Shown: positions 27,179 to 36,104, numbered from the stretch's first letter. The stretch: 64,000 nucleotides of DNA from Tunturiibacter empetritectus (GCF_013410875.1 NZ_JACCCU010000002.1:1178001-1242000), one strand, 5' to 3'. Notes: generated by a model not told the origin, from the sequence alone. Made by a program: numbers and translations.

Positions 27179-29779
27179 TTATTCATCCAGAGGTTTTCGA
27201 GTGGGTAAACTAATGCGCATCGTAGTTCCTATATCAAGTTCACTCTCTGCCGTGATGCTCCCTTGGTGTCGTTCGACGATTTCGCGAGAAATGTAGAGTC
27301 CCAGACCATTTCCAAGATCTCCCTTCGTGCTGTAGAAAGGTTGGAAGAGGTTTCTCAAAGTCTCCTGGCTCATCCCGCACCCGTTGTCCCGTATAACGAT
27401 CTGCATGGTTTCGCCGCTTGAAGTCGCGCCGAGCCAAATTCGCCCACCTACAGCTACAGCCTGGATGGCATTTGATAAAAGATTTGCCACCACCTGGCTC
27501 AACTGACCTACCGTGCCATAGAAGCGGAAATCCTCTCCGCCTTTGATCGTAACGTTGACTTGTCGATTCCTTATCTTGCCGGCGAAAAGTTGCAGAACAT
27601 CCCTGAACAACTCTCCTGCCGTCCCATACTCAGCCTTCTGCACGTTCTCCTTCGACCAACGCAGCGTCTGCTTCGTGAGTCCCGAAATGCGCTGTAGCTC
27701 GGCTTCTGCCGATCCAATATAGTCTGTCGCGACATCGTCTCCTTTCACCCGACCACCGAGAAGATATAGAAGATTGATGATCGCCTCGAGCGGATTATTG
27801 ATCTCATGCGCGATGACGCTCGTCATTCTTCCCGAGAGCGCGAGTTTTTCACTCATTCGAATTGCAGTCTCGCGTTGCCGCCGATCCGTCAGGTCAGTGC
27901 AGGTTCCTGCCCAGCCAGCTCGACTTCCGTCAGCTTGCAGATAAGGGATTGCCCTTACTAGATTCCAGCGCTCCACCGTTTCCGCCGGGGAGCGGAATCG
28001 TACTTCAATATCGAATGACATTCCGCGGGCTACTGATATTTTCCAAAGGTCTTCAGTTCGATCTCTGTCTTCCAGCGCGAGACGATCCTCTTCATACCAA
28101 CGGCCCATGTTCCCTAGGCCCTGATCGAGCCATTTCAGATTGACATAGGTGAGGCGACCTTCATCGTCCGAAGTCCAAACGGGATGAGGCAAAGCGTTGG
28201 TAAGCTGCAGAAAGCGTGCCTCACCAAGCTGCACAGCTTCCTCTGCGCGCTTGAGGCTGATAGTCATTACAGCCCCGCGGAAGTCTGTCGCAGACTCGAT
28301 CTCCATCTCCGTCCACGGATTGCTTCTGCCTCGCACCAGTTCTTTCCACGTTTCAAAAGACTGTCGTGGGTTGAGACCTTTATCGGAATGGTCCAGCTTT
28401 TTCGGCTCGCCAGCCCAATTTACCGTTCGCACTACTTCCGGTCGAAACCACATAATGTAGCCCTGCCGTATATACGAGATCCGAACTGCAAGAAGGCCAC
28501 TAGCAACTTCGCTGAAAGCTTCTGCCCACTCGATGTGCTTGCCGAGATGCCGACTCTCAAAGACCTCAAGATCCGGCATCCCATCCATCCAAGCTGCAAG
28601 CTTGTGGATGTCCTCTTCAGCGGGCGTCTGGCCAAAAACTTTGAACTGACCATCGATCACGAGTGCCGCGCCATTTGCGTCGGTGATCTCAATCAGGTCC
28701 CTCATCTGCTCAGCGATGGCCGCAACGTGATTATTCTCAGCCGCCATATGCATCAGCATCCGACGCTGTACAGCGTGAAAATGTACTATCTTCTTCAGAT
28801 TTGTCGCAGATCGAAAACTCGTCAACTGCGCACAAACTAGCTTTGTCAGCAGATCGCAAACGCTTCGGACTAGGTATGGAACCATGCGAGGCTCAGCATG
28901 ATGTCCGCTGACTAACCCCCAAAGTTTGTCTTCAGAGACGATCGAGATCGACATCGAAGACGTTGTTCCCATATTCCGCATGTATTCGAGGTGAAATGGG
29001 GAGACGCTCCTAAGAATCGACATGGACAGGTCCAATGTGGCGATTGGCCTCTGGTTGATCGCGCGGAGCGGCGAAGCCAAATACATCGCGTCCGGAATAA
29101 TCCGCACGGTGTTCTGAAGGTACAGGGCTCGGGCTTGCCGTGGAATGTCGGAGGCCGGAAACCGCAAATCAAGATAGCTGGGCAGCACACTATCCGTTTC
29201 TTCGCAGAGAACCGTACCGTGACCGTATTCGTCGAAGCGATAGAGCAAAACGCGATTAAATCCTGTCAGACTTTTTACTTGGTCGGTGAGTGCCTGACAG
29301 AGCTCTTTTTCGTCACGAAGCTTATTGAGCTTACTGACAAAGTTGGTAAAGACCTGATTGGTCAACTCCGAACTGATGAGTTGTTCTAAGCGCTCAAACT
29401 CCAGAATACGTTCGTTTCCCACCCGGTGGGTAATGACGCTATAGAGTCTTCCCCGCATTTGGAACGCGCCAAGATACGCCTGCGACCCCAAAATCTCATT
29501 GGAATTTGCTTGTGCTTTGAGCGCTCCGAGAACTTCTCGTTCTAAAACGACTTCTACGAGCGCTCCAAGAATCAATGTGAGAGGAACTTCGAGGAACTCT
29601 TCAGTGCTCTCGCTCGCAGCGACAATCCGTTCAAGGCGATCATCAAGCAAGAGCAAGAACCCATGGGGCTGGATACTTCCCGGAATACGAATTTGCTCGT
29701 CTTCGCAGTTTTGGATGTCCACTTTCGATTGAGCTGTGGAAGGAGAGAACGGAATGCCTAAGAGCGGATCAACTGCCAT
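27179..29779 (-). CDS. bphP: Bacteriophytochrome histidine kinase
   Basis: Domain order is PAS-GAF-PHY-PAS-HisKA-HATPase (866 aa). The biliverdin-linking Cys is present at position 25 (DIQNCEDEQIRIPGSIQPHG). The GAF domain has LRFPASDIPRQARALYLQNT, HLEYMRNMGTTSSMSISIVS and GLVSGHHAEPRMVPY. The PHY tongue has NPRQSFETWKELVRG. The output module has HEINNPLEAIINLLYLL, RDNGCGMSQETLRNLFQPFY and GLGLYISREIVERHQG. It should sense red/far-red light through biliverdin and autophosphorylate. It overlaps the upstream heme oxygenase gene by 11 bases, so pigment supply and photoreceptor are made together. Confidence 0.95.
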   Translation of the reverse strand: MAVDPLLGIPFSPSTAQSKVDIQNCEDEQIRIPGSIQPHGFLLLLDDRLERIVAASESTEEFLEVPLTLILGALVEVVLEREVLGALKAQANSNEILGSQAYLGAFQMRGRLYSVITHRVGNERILEFERLEQLISSELTNQVFTNFVSKLNKLRDEKELCQALTDQVKSLTGFNRVLLYRFDEYGHGTVLCEETDSVLPSYLDLRFPASDIPRQARALYLQNTVRIIPDAMYLASPLRAINQRPIATLDLSMSILRSVSPFHLEYMRNMGTTSSMSISIVSEDKLWGLVSGHHAEPRMVPYLVRSVCDLLTKLVCAQLTSFRSATNLKKIVHFHAVQRRMLMHMAAENNHVAAIAEQMRDLIEITDANGAALVIDGQFKVFGQTPAEEDIHKLAAWMDGMPDLEVFESRHLGKHIEWAEAFSEVASGLLAVRISYIRQGYIMWFRPEVVRTVNWAGEPKKLDHSDKGLNPRQSFETWKELVRGRSNPWTEMEIESATDFRGAVMTISLKRAEEAVQLGEARFLQLTNALPHPVWTSDDEGRLTYVNLKWLDQGLGNMGRWYEEDRLALEDRDRTEDLWKISVARGMSFDIEVRFRSPAETVERWNLVRAIPYLQADGSRAGWAGTCTDLTDRRQRETAIRMSEKLALSGRMTSVIAHEINNPLEAIINLLYLLGGRVKGDDVATDYIGSAEAELQRISGLTKQTLRWSKENVQKAEYGTAGELFRDVLQLFAGKIRNRQVNVTIKGGEDFRFYGTVGQLSQVVANLLSNAIQAVAVGGRIWLGATSSGETMQIVIRDNGCGMSQETLRNLFQPFYSTKGDLGNGLGLYISREIVERHQGSITAESELDIGTTMRISLPTRKPLDE

Positions 29780-30341
29780 CTATGGCCGATCCCATCAACA
29801 TCCACGATCCATAGGTTGCAAACATTGCCTTTGCTGAAAGAACAACCGATTCTGTTTCCTCCTCCGCCACCTTCGTCTCTAGGACATGGCAGAACTCCTT
29901 CCACATAGGACCGGTCTGATCCCCATGGCCCCTGAAATAAGCGTCGCCCTTGCCTTCGCTCAGATGAAGAGTTTTCTGAAGCTGACGGGCGATCAGCTGG
30001 CCGCCGAGTGTCGATCCTTCCATCACATACATCGCCCCGAGAAGGCTGGGTAGATCCCTAATTTGCGACAACCCGGGACGCAGATCACCTCTGTACTTCA
30101 CTCCGAACCACGCCAGATCAAGCTCAAGCATCTTCTTTCGCTTTCGGGCCACAAGCTGAGTCCGCAGCCATCGTGGTGCGACCTCGAGAGAACGCTCCTC
30201 CCAGGCTGAAACCATCCCATACATCTGCAGAAGGCAGCCGATGTACTGGGTAACGTTGAGATCCTCATCCATGAGGGCAAACGTTCCTTCGACTGCTCGA
30301 TGGTCGTTCTCGGTTTCCGTTTTCAATCTTTGAATGTCCAT
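29769..30341 (-). CDS. bphO: Heme oxygenase (BphO type)
   Basis: The 190-residue protein has the proximal heme ligand region KTETENDHRAVEGTFALMD (His14) and the heme-oxygenase signature YVMEGSTLGGQLIARQLQ. It opens heme to biliverdin, the chromophore of the adjacent phytochrome. Its stop overlaps the phytochrome start by 11 bases, typical of BphO-BphP operons. It lies 78 bp downstream of a frameshifted Crp/Fnr gene read in the same direction. Confidence 0.92.
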   Translation of the reverse strand: MDIQRLKTETENDHRAVEGTFALMDEDLNVTQYIGCLLQMYGMVSAWEERSLEVAPRWLRTQLVARKRKKMLELDLAWFGVKYRGDLRPGLSQIRDLPSLLGAMYVMEGSTLGGQLIARQLQKTLHLSEGKGDAYFRGHGDQTGPMWKEFCHVLETKVAEEETESVVLSAKAMFATYGSWMLMGSAIDGS

Positions 30342-30418
30342 CGCAACCTCGTTCTCGTCGGTCGTAAACTTGTTGTCATACGGCCCAGATTGGAGCCCTC
30401 TGAGTCAGAAGCAAACTG

Positions 30419-31182
30419 TCAGTGATGGTTTCCAAGAACTGTCAGGTTTGAAATCGTTAGCTGATCGACGTTGCCTGGCAATGGGCGGGTATAGAGTCCC
30501 GCACAAAGCTGACTTGTGACCTCGTAGCAGTCACAAGCAATGGCCGCAAGTTTTGGTCGATCGAGGATCTTGATGCGCCCTCGCTGGTAATCTATGACGC
30601 CTGCAGCTTGGAAAGCTCCTGCCAGTGAGCTGACCGTGGTACGACGGGAGCCGAGCATCATCCCCAGAAAATCTTGCGTGAGGTTCAGCACGTCACCCCG
30701 CGTTCGGTCCTGAACCGTCAGCAGCCACCGTGCGAGACGCTGCTCTGCTTCGTGCAGCCGGTGGCACCCCGCGATCTGACTGAGGTCCATAGCCTGCTCT
30801 TGAACAAACTCGAGGATGCGATCTCGCACCTCTTCGGAAGTGCGAAATGCTTTCCGCAAATCAGAAAGTGAGATTCTCAGCGCACTTCCTGCCAACTGCA
30901 TGAAGCATCGCGTCGGAGCGAGCGCCGGTCCCATGAGTTGCAGACTCCCGATGACTCCCTCACGCCCGACGACCCCGACCTCCGCAGTTGCGCCATCGGC
31001 CATAGAGGTTACGACTGATGCCATACCGGAAGTGATGAAGTAAGCAAAGGGGGGAGCCTCTTGTGCCTCGTACAGGATGGTACTGAGGGGGAGAGAGTCA
31101 TAGAAACGGAATGGGCCAAAAGCGCCTGACGGCTCCCAGCAGTCAGAGAAGATAGAAAAAGATTATCGGTCTGGGTAGGCAT
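30419..31182 (-). pseudogene. Crp/Fnr-family regulator split by a frameshift
   Basis: The N-terminus from ATG 31182 (MPTQTDNLFLSSLTAGSRQA, then LLAHSVSMTL) continues in another frame as TILYEAQEAPPFAYFITSGM and onward through a cNMP-type domain (EVGVVGREGVIGSLQLMGPA) to a winged helix (LNLTQDFLGMMLGSRRTTVS, AGVIDYQRGRIKIL). The frames join near 31085-31098, at a G5 run next to a GA repeat; deleting two bases or adding one restores one protein of about 253 aa. The pattern MMLGSRRTTVS is typical of Acidobacteria Crp/Fnr proteins without heme or Fe-S Cys. It lies upstream of bphO in the same orientation. It could be mutated, slippage-variable or an assembly error. Confidence 0.75.
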
Positions 31183-31368
31183 GAAGGCCCCCTGCGTCAG
31201 ATCGCAAGGGACGGCCGTTTGGAAACGGCAAGCAGTCACGGCTGAATTTTATGAGACGGGTTAGACACCGTCCTGATTTCGACTATACGCCAAAAGCGCG
31301 GCTATGACGCCTACCGGGCATATACCAGGCGGGCGCTTCCCTTACAATTCGACCGACAGGAGGTCGCC

Positions 31369-31755
31369 TTGAACCCGTCTTCAGCAGTACATACCTCAGT
31401 TGGGATTCTCGTTTATGGGAGCGACGAGCTCCTGCTTGGTACGCGAACGATGGTCTTAGAAAACGCTGGTTTTCAGGTATTCTCGGCGATTAGCTCTGAC
31501 GGCGCTGAGTCCATTATGAAGAGCGGCGAAGTAGCCTTGGTCGTGCTCTGTCACTCGCTATCAGAGCAACAATGCGAAGCTGCATTAGATTTCGCGAAGC
31601 TTCAGCGGCCAGCTTTGAACACTTTGGTCCTTACAGCAAGCGGCTCTCCTTGTTCCGAGCGGACAACCGGAGCTGTTCTGAGTGCTTTCGATGGTCCGCG
31701 CAAGCTTGTAGAGACGGTTCAGGATCTCCTCGATTGCGTTCAATCCAAGGCATGA
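31369..31755 (+). CDS. Stand-alone pseudo-receiver protein (Asp replaced by Cys)
   Basis: A TTG at 31369 is well supported by AGGAGGT six bases upstream. The 128-residue protein has a CheY-like layout: VGILVYGSDELLLGTRTMVL, ENAGFQVFSAISSDGAESIM and VALVVLCHSLSEQQCEAALD. Neither the acidic pair nor the phospho-Asp is present; the beta-3 end is Cys-His-Ser. The partial gene at 1-317 is a relative. It lies between the Crp/Fnr remnant and the kinase at 31953. It may be a protein-interaction module rather than a phospho-switch. Confidence 0.7.
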   Translation: MNPSSAVHTSVGILVYGSDELLLGTRTMVLENAGFQVFSAISSDGAESIMKSGEVALVVLCHSLSEQQCEAALDFAKLQRPALNTLVLTASGSPCSERTTGAVLSAFDGPRKLVETVQDLLDCVQSKA

Positions 31756-31952
31756 AAGGGTCAGTTTCCCAACCCATTGAGTGAAAATGCTCCTATGAGA
31801 AAGATATGCCTGTTAGGCGACATAGCGCAGTCGTTGTGCATCTGAGTTTTCAGGTCGACTCTATGGAAAATTAGTCGTGCCAACTGGTCTGCGGGCATAT
31901 CCCAATCGAAACGCCGAATGGGCGTCTCTCCAGCGAAGTATCAGAAGAGCTT

Positions 31953-32723
31953 ATGGGTGCGAACACGGAGTCCGACACCTCACCAGACTTAGCGTCAGCG
32001 ATTGAGGCCTTACGGTCCGCTGAACAGCGTCTAGCGGTTGTCACCGAGGCGCTTCGGAAATCGGAGGAGCGTGCAATTGCAGGGCGCTTAGCCTTAGAAG
32101 TTATGCACGAAATCAAGAACCCTCTAGAAGCCCTGGGCCACTTGAATTATCTTGCTCTGGAACAGGCAGCAGATTCAGAGAAAGTGCGGAAGTACATGAC
32201 CCTGGCTCAAGAGCAGATGGAGAATCTGAGTTATATCGCGAAACAGACACTCGGATTTGCGCGGCAATCGGATAAACCCAAACCGGTAGACCTAGTCCTT
32301 CTGACCGAATCGGCCGTCCGTATTCATCAGCGCGCGATCAGAGAGAAGCGAATCAATCTTGTCAAAGAACTCTCCGATGGCATCGTAGCCGAGGTTTATA
32401 CAGGTGAGATGCTCCAGGTTGTTTCAAATCTAATCGTAAACGCCTTGGATGCTCTACCAACGGAAGGGACGCTCCGGCTGCGCCTGAGGAAACGCCAGGG
32501 GATAGTCGAATTTGTGATTGCTGACAATGGTCATGGCATCCCGCCTGACCAAAACGAATTAATCTTCCAGCCTTTCTTCACGACAAAAGGAGAACGCGGA
32601 ACGGGACTCGGGTTGGCACTTTCAAAGAGAATTGTTGAGCGTCATAGAGGGCGGATTCGTCTTCGAAGCAGCGTGCGTCCTGGCAAAAGCGGCACCGCAT
32701 TCAAGATCTCTCTGCCGCTTTGA
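31953..32723 (+). CDS. Soluble sensor histidine kinase (HisKA + HATPase_c)
   Basis: A short N-terminal coiled coil (EALRSAEQRLAVVTEALRKS) leads to the H-box LEVMHEIKNPLEALGHLNYL, an N-box (VSNLIVNALDALPTEG) and G-boxes (IADNGHGIPPDQ, ERGTGLGLALSKRIVERHRG). There is no TM or sensor domain in 256 aa, so input must come from a partner. The HisKA domain resembles that of the phytochrome kinase (NPLEA..NLLYLL) and the dead remnant at 432-817. It sits 200 bp after the pseudo-receiver; the two may act together. Confidence 0.9.
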   Translation: MGANTESDTSPDLASAIEALRSAEQRLAVVTEALRKSEERAIAGRLALEVMHEIKNPLEALGHLNYLALEQAADSEKVRKYMTLAQEQMENLSYIAKQTLGFARQSDKPKPVDLVLLTESAVRIHQRAIREKRINLVKELSDGIVAEVYTGEMLQVVSNLIVNALDALPTEGTLRLRLRKRQGIVEFVIADNGHGIPPDQNELIFQPFFTTKGERGTGLGLALSKRIVERHRGRIRLRSSVRPGKSGTAFKISLPL

Positions 32724-33071
32724 TGACTGTAGTCACACACAAACAACCCGGGTGAGCCCGCAACGACGGTACCCTATACTCTGTTCCTGTCGCAGCCTCC
32801 GTCTAACATTCGCTGTCCAGCGACCTCCGGTAAGGCCTCTGGAGGCCATCACTCGCCTAAGTCCGAAATGCATAGTCGATCTTGTGGAAGCCTTGTTTGA
32901 CTCCCTCGACGGGCGAATGGACCACACTATTCCGGCATGAGACCGCGCCGCACAGATGGTAAATAGGGCGTATGGTTAGCTCAGGTACCGGGCTCTTTGC
33001 TCCCGCCTCACGTCATTTTGTCGCAGGCGAAACCATCTAAACGCAAATGGTCCGATATTCGTAGGAGCGGA
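32724..33071. other. Intergenic region, no gene recognised
   Basis: About 350 bp after the kinase. Short frames exist but none has family resemblance or a good ribosome-binding site. Confidence 0.3.
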
Positions 33072-33284
33072 ATGAACGCACCTCGATTTGACTGGCCAGC
33101 GAATCTACCGCGGCTTCTTTGGTCGCCCAGAACATGTCCACTATGTAGGTCTTTTGAGTTCACTGAAGCGGAATTGCAGCCTATGGATGGGCCCTTGGCC
33201 CTCTTTTCATTGCATCCGCTTCGCTGCGTCAACTGCTGGCGAAGATATTACGGCTTTTCTAACGCACGGAAAGAAACGACCTAA
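33072..33284 (+). CDS. Small zinc-ribbon protein
   Basis: The 70-residue protein MNAPRFDWPANLPRLLWSPR carries two Cys pairs (CPLC and CVNC, 35 residues apart) in the frame CPLCRSFEFTEAEL...LHPLRCVNCWRRYYGFS. ATG 33072 is preferred to an upstream 32997 start because homology-like content begins there. It resembles short Cys-rich proteins frequent in Acidobacteria, function unknown. Confidence 0.55.
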   Translation: MNAPRFDWPANLPRLLWSPRTCPLCRSFEFTEAELQPMDGPLALFSLHPLRCVNCWRRYYGFSNARKETT

Positions 33285-33326
33285 CGAATCGAGTGCGACG
33301 ATCAGCCAATTGCAGGAAAGAGAAAT

Positions 33327-33698
33327 ATGACAAATTCGCAGTACCAATCAGGTGACACCTCCAACGACGTGCTATTTCGGCTGGATGCGATTCACCCGCA
33401 GCCCCCACTGAATTATCTGATCATCGCGCAAAGTGAGCTCGAGGTGCAGGACGTTCAGAACGCTCCAGCCATTAGTATGAGCACTTTTATATCTGAGACA
33501 GAGCAGACGCAGCTTCTGACTCGAATAAGCATCTATAGCCAAAGAGGCGAAAGCAGTGAGGAGATCAGACTGCTTTACATGAATGAAGTCGCATACTCTA
33601 CCTGGAAGGCAATGGGAAAAGATCCACATGTGATTGGTTCCCAGCATCGGCCACCCACAACCGCTTCGTTGACGTTTGGCGTGCCCTTCAGCGACTAA
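33327..33698 (+). CDS. Hypothetical protein
   Basis: The 123-residue frame starts at an ATG preceded by GGAAAGAG and directly follows the zinc-ribbon gene. It has no TM segment or recognised domain. A motif TFISETEQTQLLTRISIYSQ suggests helix content. I do not recognise it. Confidence 0.45.
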   Translation: MTNSQYQSGDTSNDVLFRLDAIHPQPPLNYLIIAQSELEVQDVQNAPAISMSTFISETEQTQLLTRISIYSQRGESSEEIRLLYMNEVAYSTWKAMGKDPHVIGSQHRPPTTASLTFGVPFSD

Positions 33699-33849
33699 AG
33701 GAAATTCTCTGAACTTTTAAAATGCGGACGAGACTTCGTTCTCGATGAGCACCTTCGTCTATTGAAGTCAGTCGATCCCTGGTCGAACCCCGTGCAGTTA
33801 GCTGAGCGTCCGAAAACGCGTCGCAGAGCAAGAGGGCTTCGCGCTTGAA

Positions 33850-34305
33850 CTATCGCGCCTGTGGAGCGATTTCTCTGAACAGAAGCGCGCTCTTAGCTAC
33901 TGGGAAATTGGCCTTGAAGTCTAATGCGGTTTGCTCATGACCGAGCGGGTGTTGTTCGCGCCACAATTCGAGCAGAAGCGGTGGCATCTGTGAAAGAACT
34001 GCTTTTGTGCGACCCACTTTCGCATGACACCCAGGGCAAAGAGAAATCATAAGATGAAGTTCGGATATTCCTGGTACGCGATGATGAACAACGATGGAAC
34101 GTTTGCGTCGCCCCGAAGCACCGCAAACACGGCAGCAATAACCATCTCGTTCCAGGACCTGCTCTCGCAGCCCGCCAAAATATTCGTCGTCCTGCCGTTT
34201 CAAGGTGTAGCAGGTCGCACAAAGACCGAGCGCAAGGATCTTCTCGCGTCCGCATCGGCAATGCAGCGCCCGCTGTACTCCGGTCTTCGAAGGGTTAGTC
34301 TTCAA
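33850..34305 (-). CDS. HNH endonuclease-like protein
   Basis: A C-terminal HNH core is visible: EQVLERDGYCCRVCGASGRR, SIVVHHRVPGISELHLMISL and CPGCHAKVGRTK. The His-His and two Cys pairs give the zinc-stabilised beta-beta-alpha metal fold. An additional Cys cluster precedes it (LHCRCGREKILALGLCATCY). The frame is open to 34458 but that part lies inside the preceding gene. A TTG at 34305, overlapping the upstream stop by 11 bases, is the best start, giving 151 aa. Likely a mobile or DNA-processing nuclease. Confidence 0.65.
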   Translation of the reverse strand: MKTNPSKTGVQRALHCRCGREKILALGLCATCYTLKRQDDEYFGGLREQVLERDGYCCRVCGASGRRKRSIVVHHRVPGISELHLMISLCPGCHAKVGRTKAVLSQMPPLLLELWREQHPLGHEQTALDFKANFPVAKSALLFREIAPQAR

Positions 34306-34639
34306 AGCCTGCCAGTCCAACGTTAATGTCCGCGGCGATCCAGCCTTCTTTCCAGGGTTGCGTACGGCCCTCATCGAACGGAACTGCATTCGCCCGGGCA
34401 TCACCGCCGGCATCGAACAGCAGACCCCATGTCTCTGCGTAAGCATCTTCCCCGCCATCGGCTAAGACACGTTTGTGCCTCTCTAATTCAAGAGCTTCCG
34501 CATCGGCGTCTTCCCAGCCACAACGCCAACAATGATGTGCGATCTCTGAATCCGGTATCGCAGCTAAACGTGCCCGATAGCCGGCCGCGTATTCGATGGG
34601 CTCCCACTTCTCTAAGGCCGCGAGTCTTGGATGAATCAT
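34295..34639 (-). CDS. Hypothetical protein upstream of HNH gene
   Basis: ATG 34639 (MIHPRLAALEKWEPIEYAAG) has GGAGA nine bases upstream. The 114-residue acidic protein contains HHCWRCGWEDADAEALELER and GGEDAYAETWGLLFDAGGDA, and ends INVGLAGFED. It overlaps the HNH gene start, suggesting co-translation. No family recognised. Confidence 0.55.
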   Translation of the reverse strand: MIHPRLAALEKWEPIEYAAGYRARLAAIPDSEIAHHCWRCGWEDADAEALELERHKRVLADGGEDAYAETWGLLFDAGGDARANAVPFDEGRTQPWKEGWIAADINVGLAGFED

Positions 34640-34714
34640 GCACAATCTCCACTTGCTCAAGCTATTTTAAGATAAACCGCTTGCAGCGGCTTCTATACTC
34701 CCACCAAAATCCAA

Positions 34715-34937
34715 TTATTCGACATCGCGCCCGTTCATCAACCACTCACTTTCAGGTTTACCCAATGCGTTAGCATCGGCCCATTGAGCAAGATCCATCA
34801 GTTTGTCGAAGCTGCGCTTTTTGCCAAGAGGACTTGTCACCACAAAATGAACGATCTCGCTCGCTCGCTGGCAAATTATGTTTCGTCACCAGCATCACCG
34901 CCCAGATGCAAAGACATCGCGAGTTGCACAGGTACAT
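34715..34937 (-). pseudogene. Frameshifted relative of the protein at 37179-37436
   Basis: From 34937 the minus strand reads MYLCNSRCLCIWAVMLVTKH, then NLPASERDR. It aligns with EMYFCNLRCFCVWSVQLATR and NLSVDDKNS in the gene at 37179. Beyond a CGCT repeat (about 34856-34869) the match continues in another frame as IVHFVVTSPLGKKRSFDKLM and DLAQWADANALGKPESEW, to TAA at 34715. The 5' end of the remnant meets the ATG of SSB copy 1 on the other strand at a shared CATG, so the gene was cut where the ssb sequence begins. Confidence 0.6.
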
Positions 34938-35307
34938 GTTCAACAAAGTCATCCTCATCGGCCGCCTCGGACAGAACGCAGAAGCCAAAACCGCTCAGAA
35001 CAACAAAGAATACGTCACCCTCAACATCGCAACCCAGGAGAGCTGGAAGAACGACAAAGGCGAGTACGAAACCCGCACCGAGTGGCACCGCGTCTATGCC
35101 TGGAGGAATCTCTCGAAGTTCGCCAAGACTCTCCAGAAGGGGCAGCTCGTCACCCTGGAAGGCATTCTCCGGTATCGCGAGGTAGAGGATGAGGTCAAAG
35201 GGGCCACCTTCAAGCACCGGATCGCCGAGATCCACGCCATGAGCATGAAGCGCCTCTCGAAAGTTGAGGCCGCCGATGATCCTTTGGACGGAGCAGACGA
35301 CGAGTAG
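34936..35307 (+). CDS. ssb: Single-stranded DNA-binding protein, copy 1
   Basis: The start MFNKVILIGRLGQNAEAKTA is the canonical SSB start; an upstream extension is not SSB-like. The OB fold is complete (YVTLNIATQESWKNDKGEYE, TEWHRVYAWRNLSKFAKTLQ, KGQLVTLEGILRYREVED). The acidic tail ends DPLDGADDE and lacks the DDDIPF type tip of chromosomal SSBs. It is 123 aa and differs at only about five residues from copy 2 at 55796-56167. The tail and location suggest a plasmid-type SSB. A perfect hairpin follows the stop. Confidence 0.92.
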   Translation: MFNKVILIGRLGQNAEAKTAQNNKEYVTLNIATQESWKNDKGEYETRTEWHRVYAWRNLSKFAKTLQKGQLVTLEGILRYREVEDEVKGATFKHRIAEIHAMSMKRLSKVEAADDPLDGADDE

Positions 35308-35318
35308 TCGGCGGCCTG

Positions 35319-35345
35319 GGTGGATGAGCCCTCGGCTCATCCACC
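35319..35345 (+). terminator. Perfect hairpin after ssb copy 1
   Basis: GGTGGATGAGCC (35319-35330) and GGCTCATCCACC (35334-35345) form a perfect 12-bp stem with a CTC loop, 11 bases after the ssb stop. Only a short TT follows, so termination may need help. A related hairpin follows ssb copy 2. Confidence 0.6.
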
Positions 35346-35355
35346 TTAGAACCAG

Positions 35356-35940
35356 TTAGCCGCGAATAACGATCTCAACGGCCTCCGGCGAAACTCCGAA
35401 GGTTAGCGCTAGGCCTTTCTTGGCTTGAATGATCGTTAGCGCCTCGATGCCACCCTTCGCTGCGGGAGCGGGCGTCTCGTCCTCATCGGATGGTCCCTCA
35501 GTCGCCTCAGGCATAGGCTTCCACTCCAGCTTAGCCGGATCGATGCCGATCTCTTCAAGCGTTGAATAACGCACTGGGTTCCGATAGCCCTTAGGCCAGG
35601 AATCAGGAACGGCGACGTGTGCGTACTCACTGAAAACGATCAAATAGCGGTCTTTCGGTGATTCGTTGTTATCCGGAGTAGCGCCAGTCGGAACCACTGC
35701 AGAAACCTTACCTACGAGGAAAGCGTCGTGATGCTGCTCATTGCCGTCACCCCAATCGGCGTGCGCATTGCGGACACAAACGGCGTAGGTACAACGCCGG
35801 GCATTGTTGCGATCCAAACGCCATGAAGAGGTGCCTCCCTCTCGGATGATGCGGTCGGCGCTTTTGGCAGTGAAGAGGACGATGGCGGAATTGTCGGGCA
35901 TTGGCGGGGCTCCCGTGATGACCTTACCACCGTAATACAT
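35356..35940 (-). CDS. Hypothetical protein
   Basis: The 194-residue protein begins MYYGGKVITGAPPMPDNSAI and contains VLFTAKSADRIIREGGTSSW, RRCTYAVCVRNAHADWGDGN and RYLIVFSEYAHVAVPDSWPK, then an acidic Pro/Glu linker and a short terminal helix. It is convergent with ssb, sharing the hairpin region between them. The layout suggests an intracellular, possibly element-borne protein. No family recognised. Confidence 0.6.
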   Translation of the reverse strand: MYYGGKVITGAPPMPDNSAIVLFTAKSADRIIREGGTSSWRLDRNNARRCTYAVCVRNAHADWGDGNEQHHDAFLVGKVSAVVPTGATPDNNESPKDRYLIVFSEYAHVAVPDSWPKGYRNPVRYSTLEEIGIDPAKLEWKPMPEATEGPSDEDETPAPAAKGGIEALTIIQAKKGLALTFGVSPEAVEIVIRG

Positions 35941-36041
35941 TTCTAATACTAATGCAATACTTTATTTCAATAAACACGAAAGTATTCCGTCGTAGAACAA
36001 AATTGTCGTTAAACGACCCCGGCGAGTCCGTCAGAGGTCTG

Positions 36042-36072
36042 GTAAAACTCGCACAGGCTGTGCGAGTTTTAC
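36042..36072. terminator. Perfect 14-bp hairpin, probable terminator of the YhcG gene
   Basis: GTAAAACTCGCACA (36042-36055) and TGTGCGAGTTTTAC (36059-36072) pair perfectly around GGC. The stem is flanked by A/T-rich arms, so it can act on either strand; it lies about 35 bp past the YhcG stop on the minus strand. The same CTCGCACA-RGC-TGTGCGAG core recurs inside the YhcG gene at 36815. Confidence 0.6.
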
Positions 36073-36104
36073 AAGTCATTTATAGTGAGTGGCTTGCACA
36101 CAAT

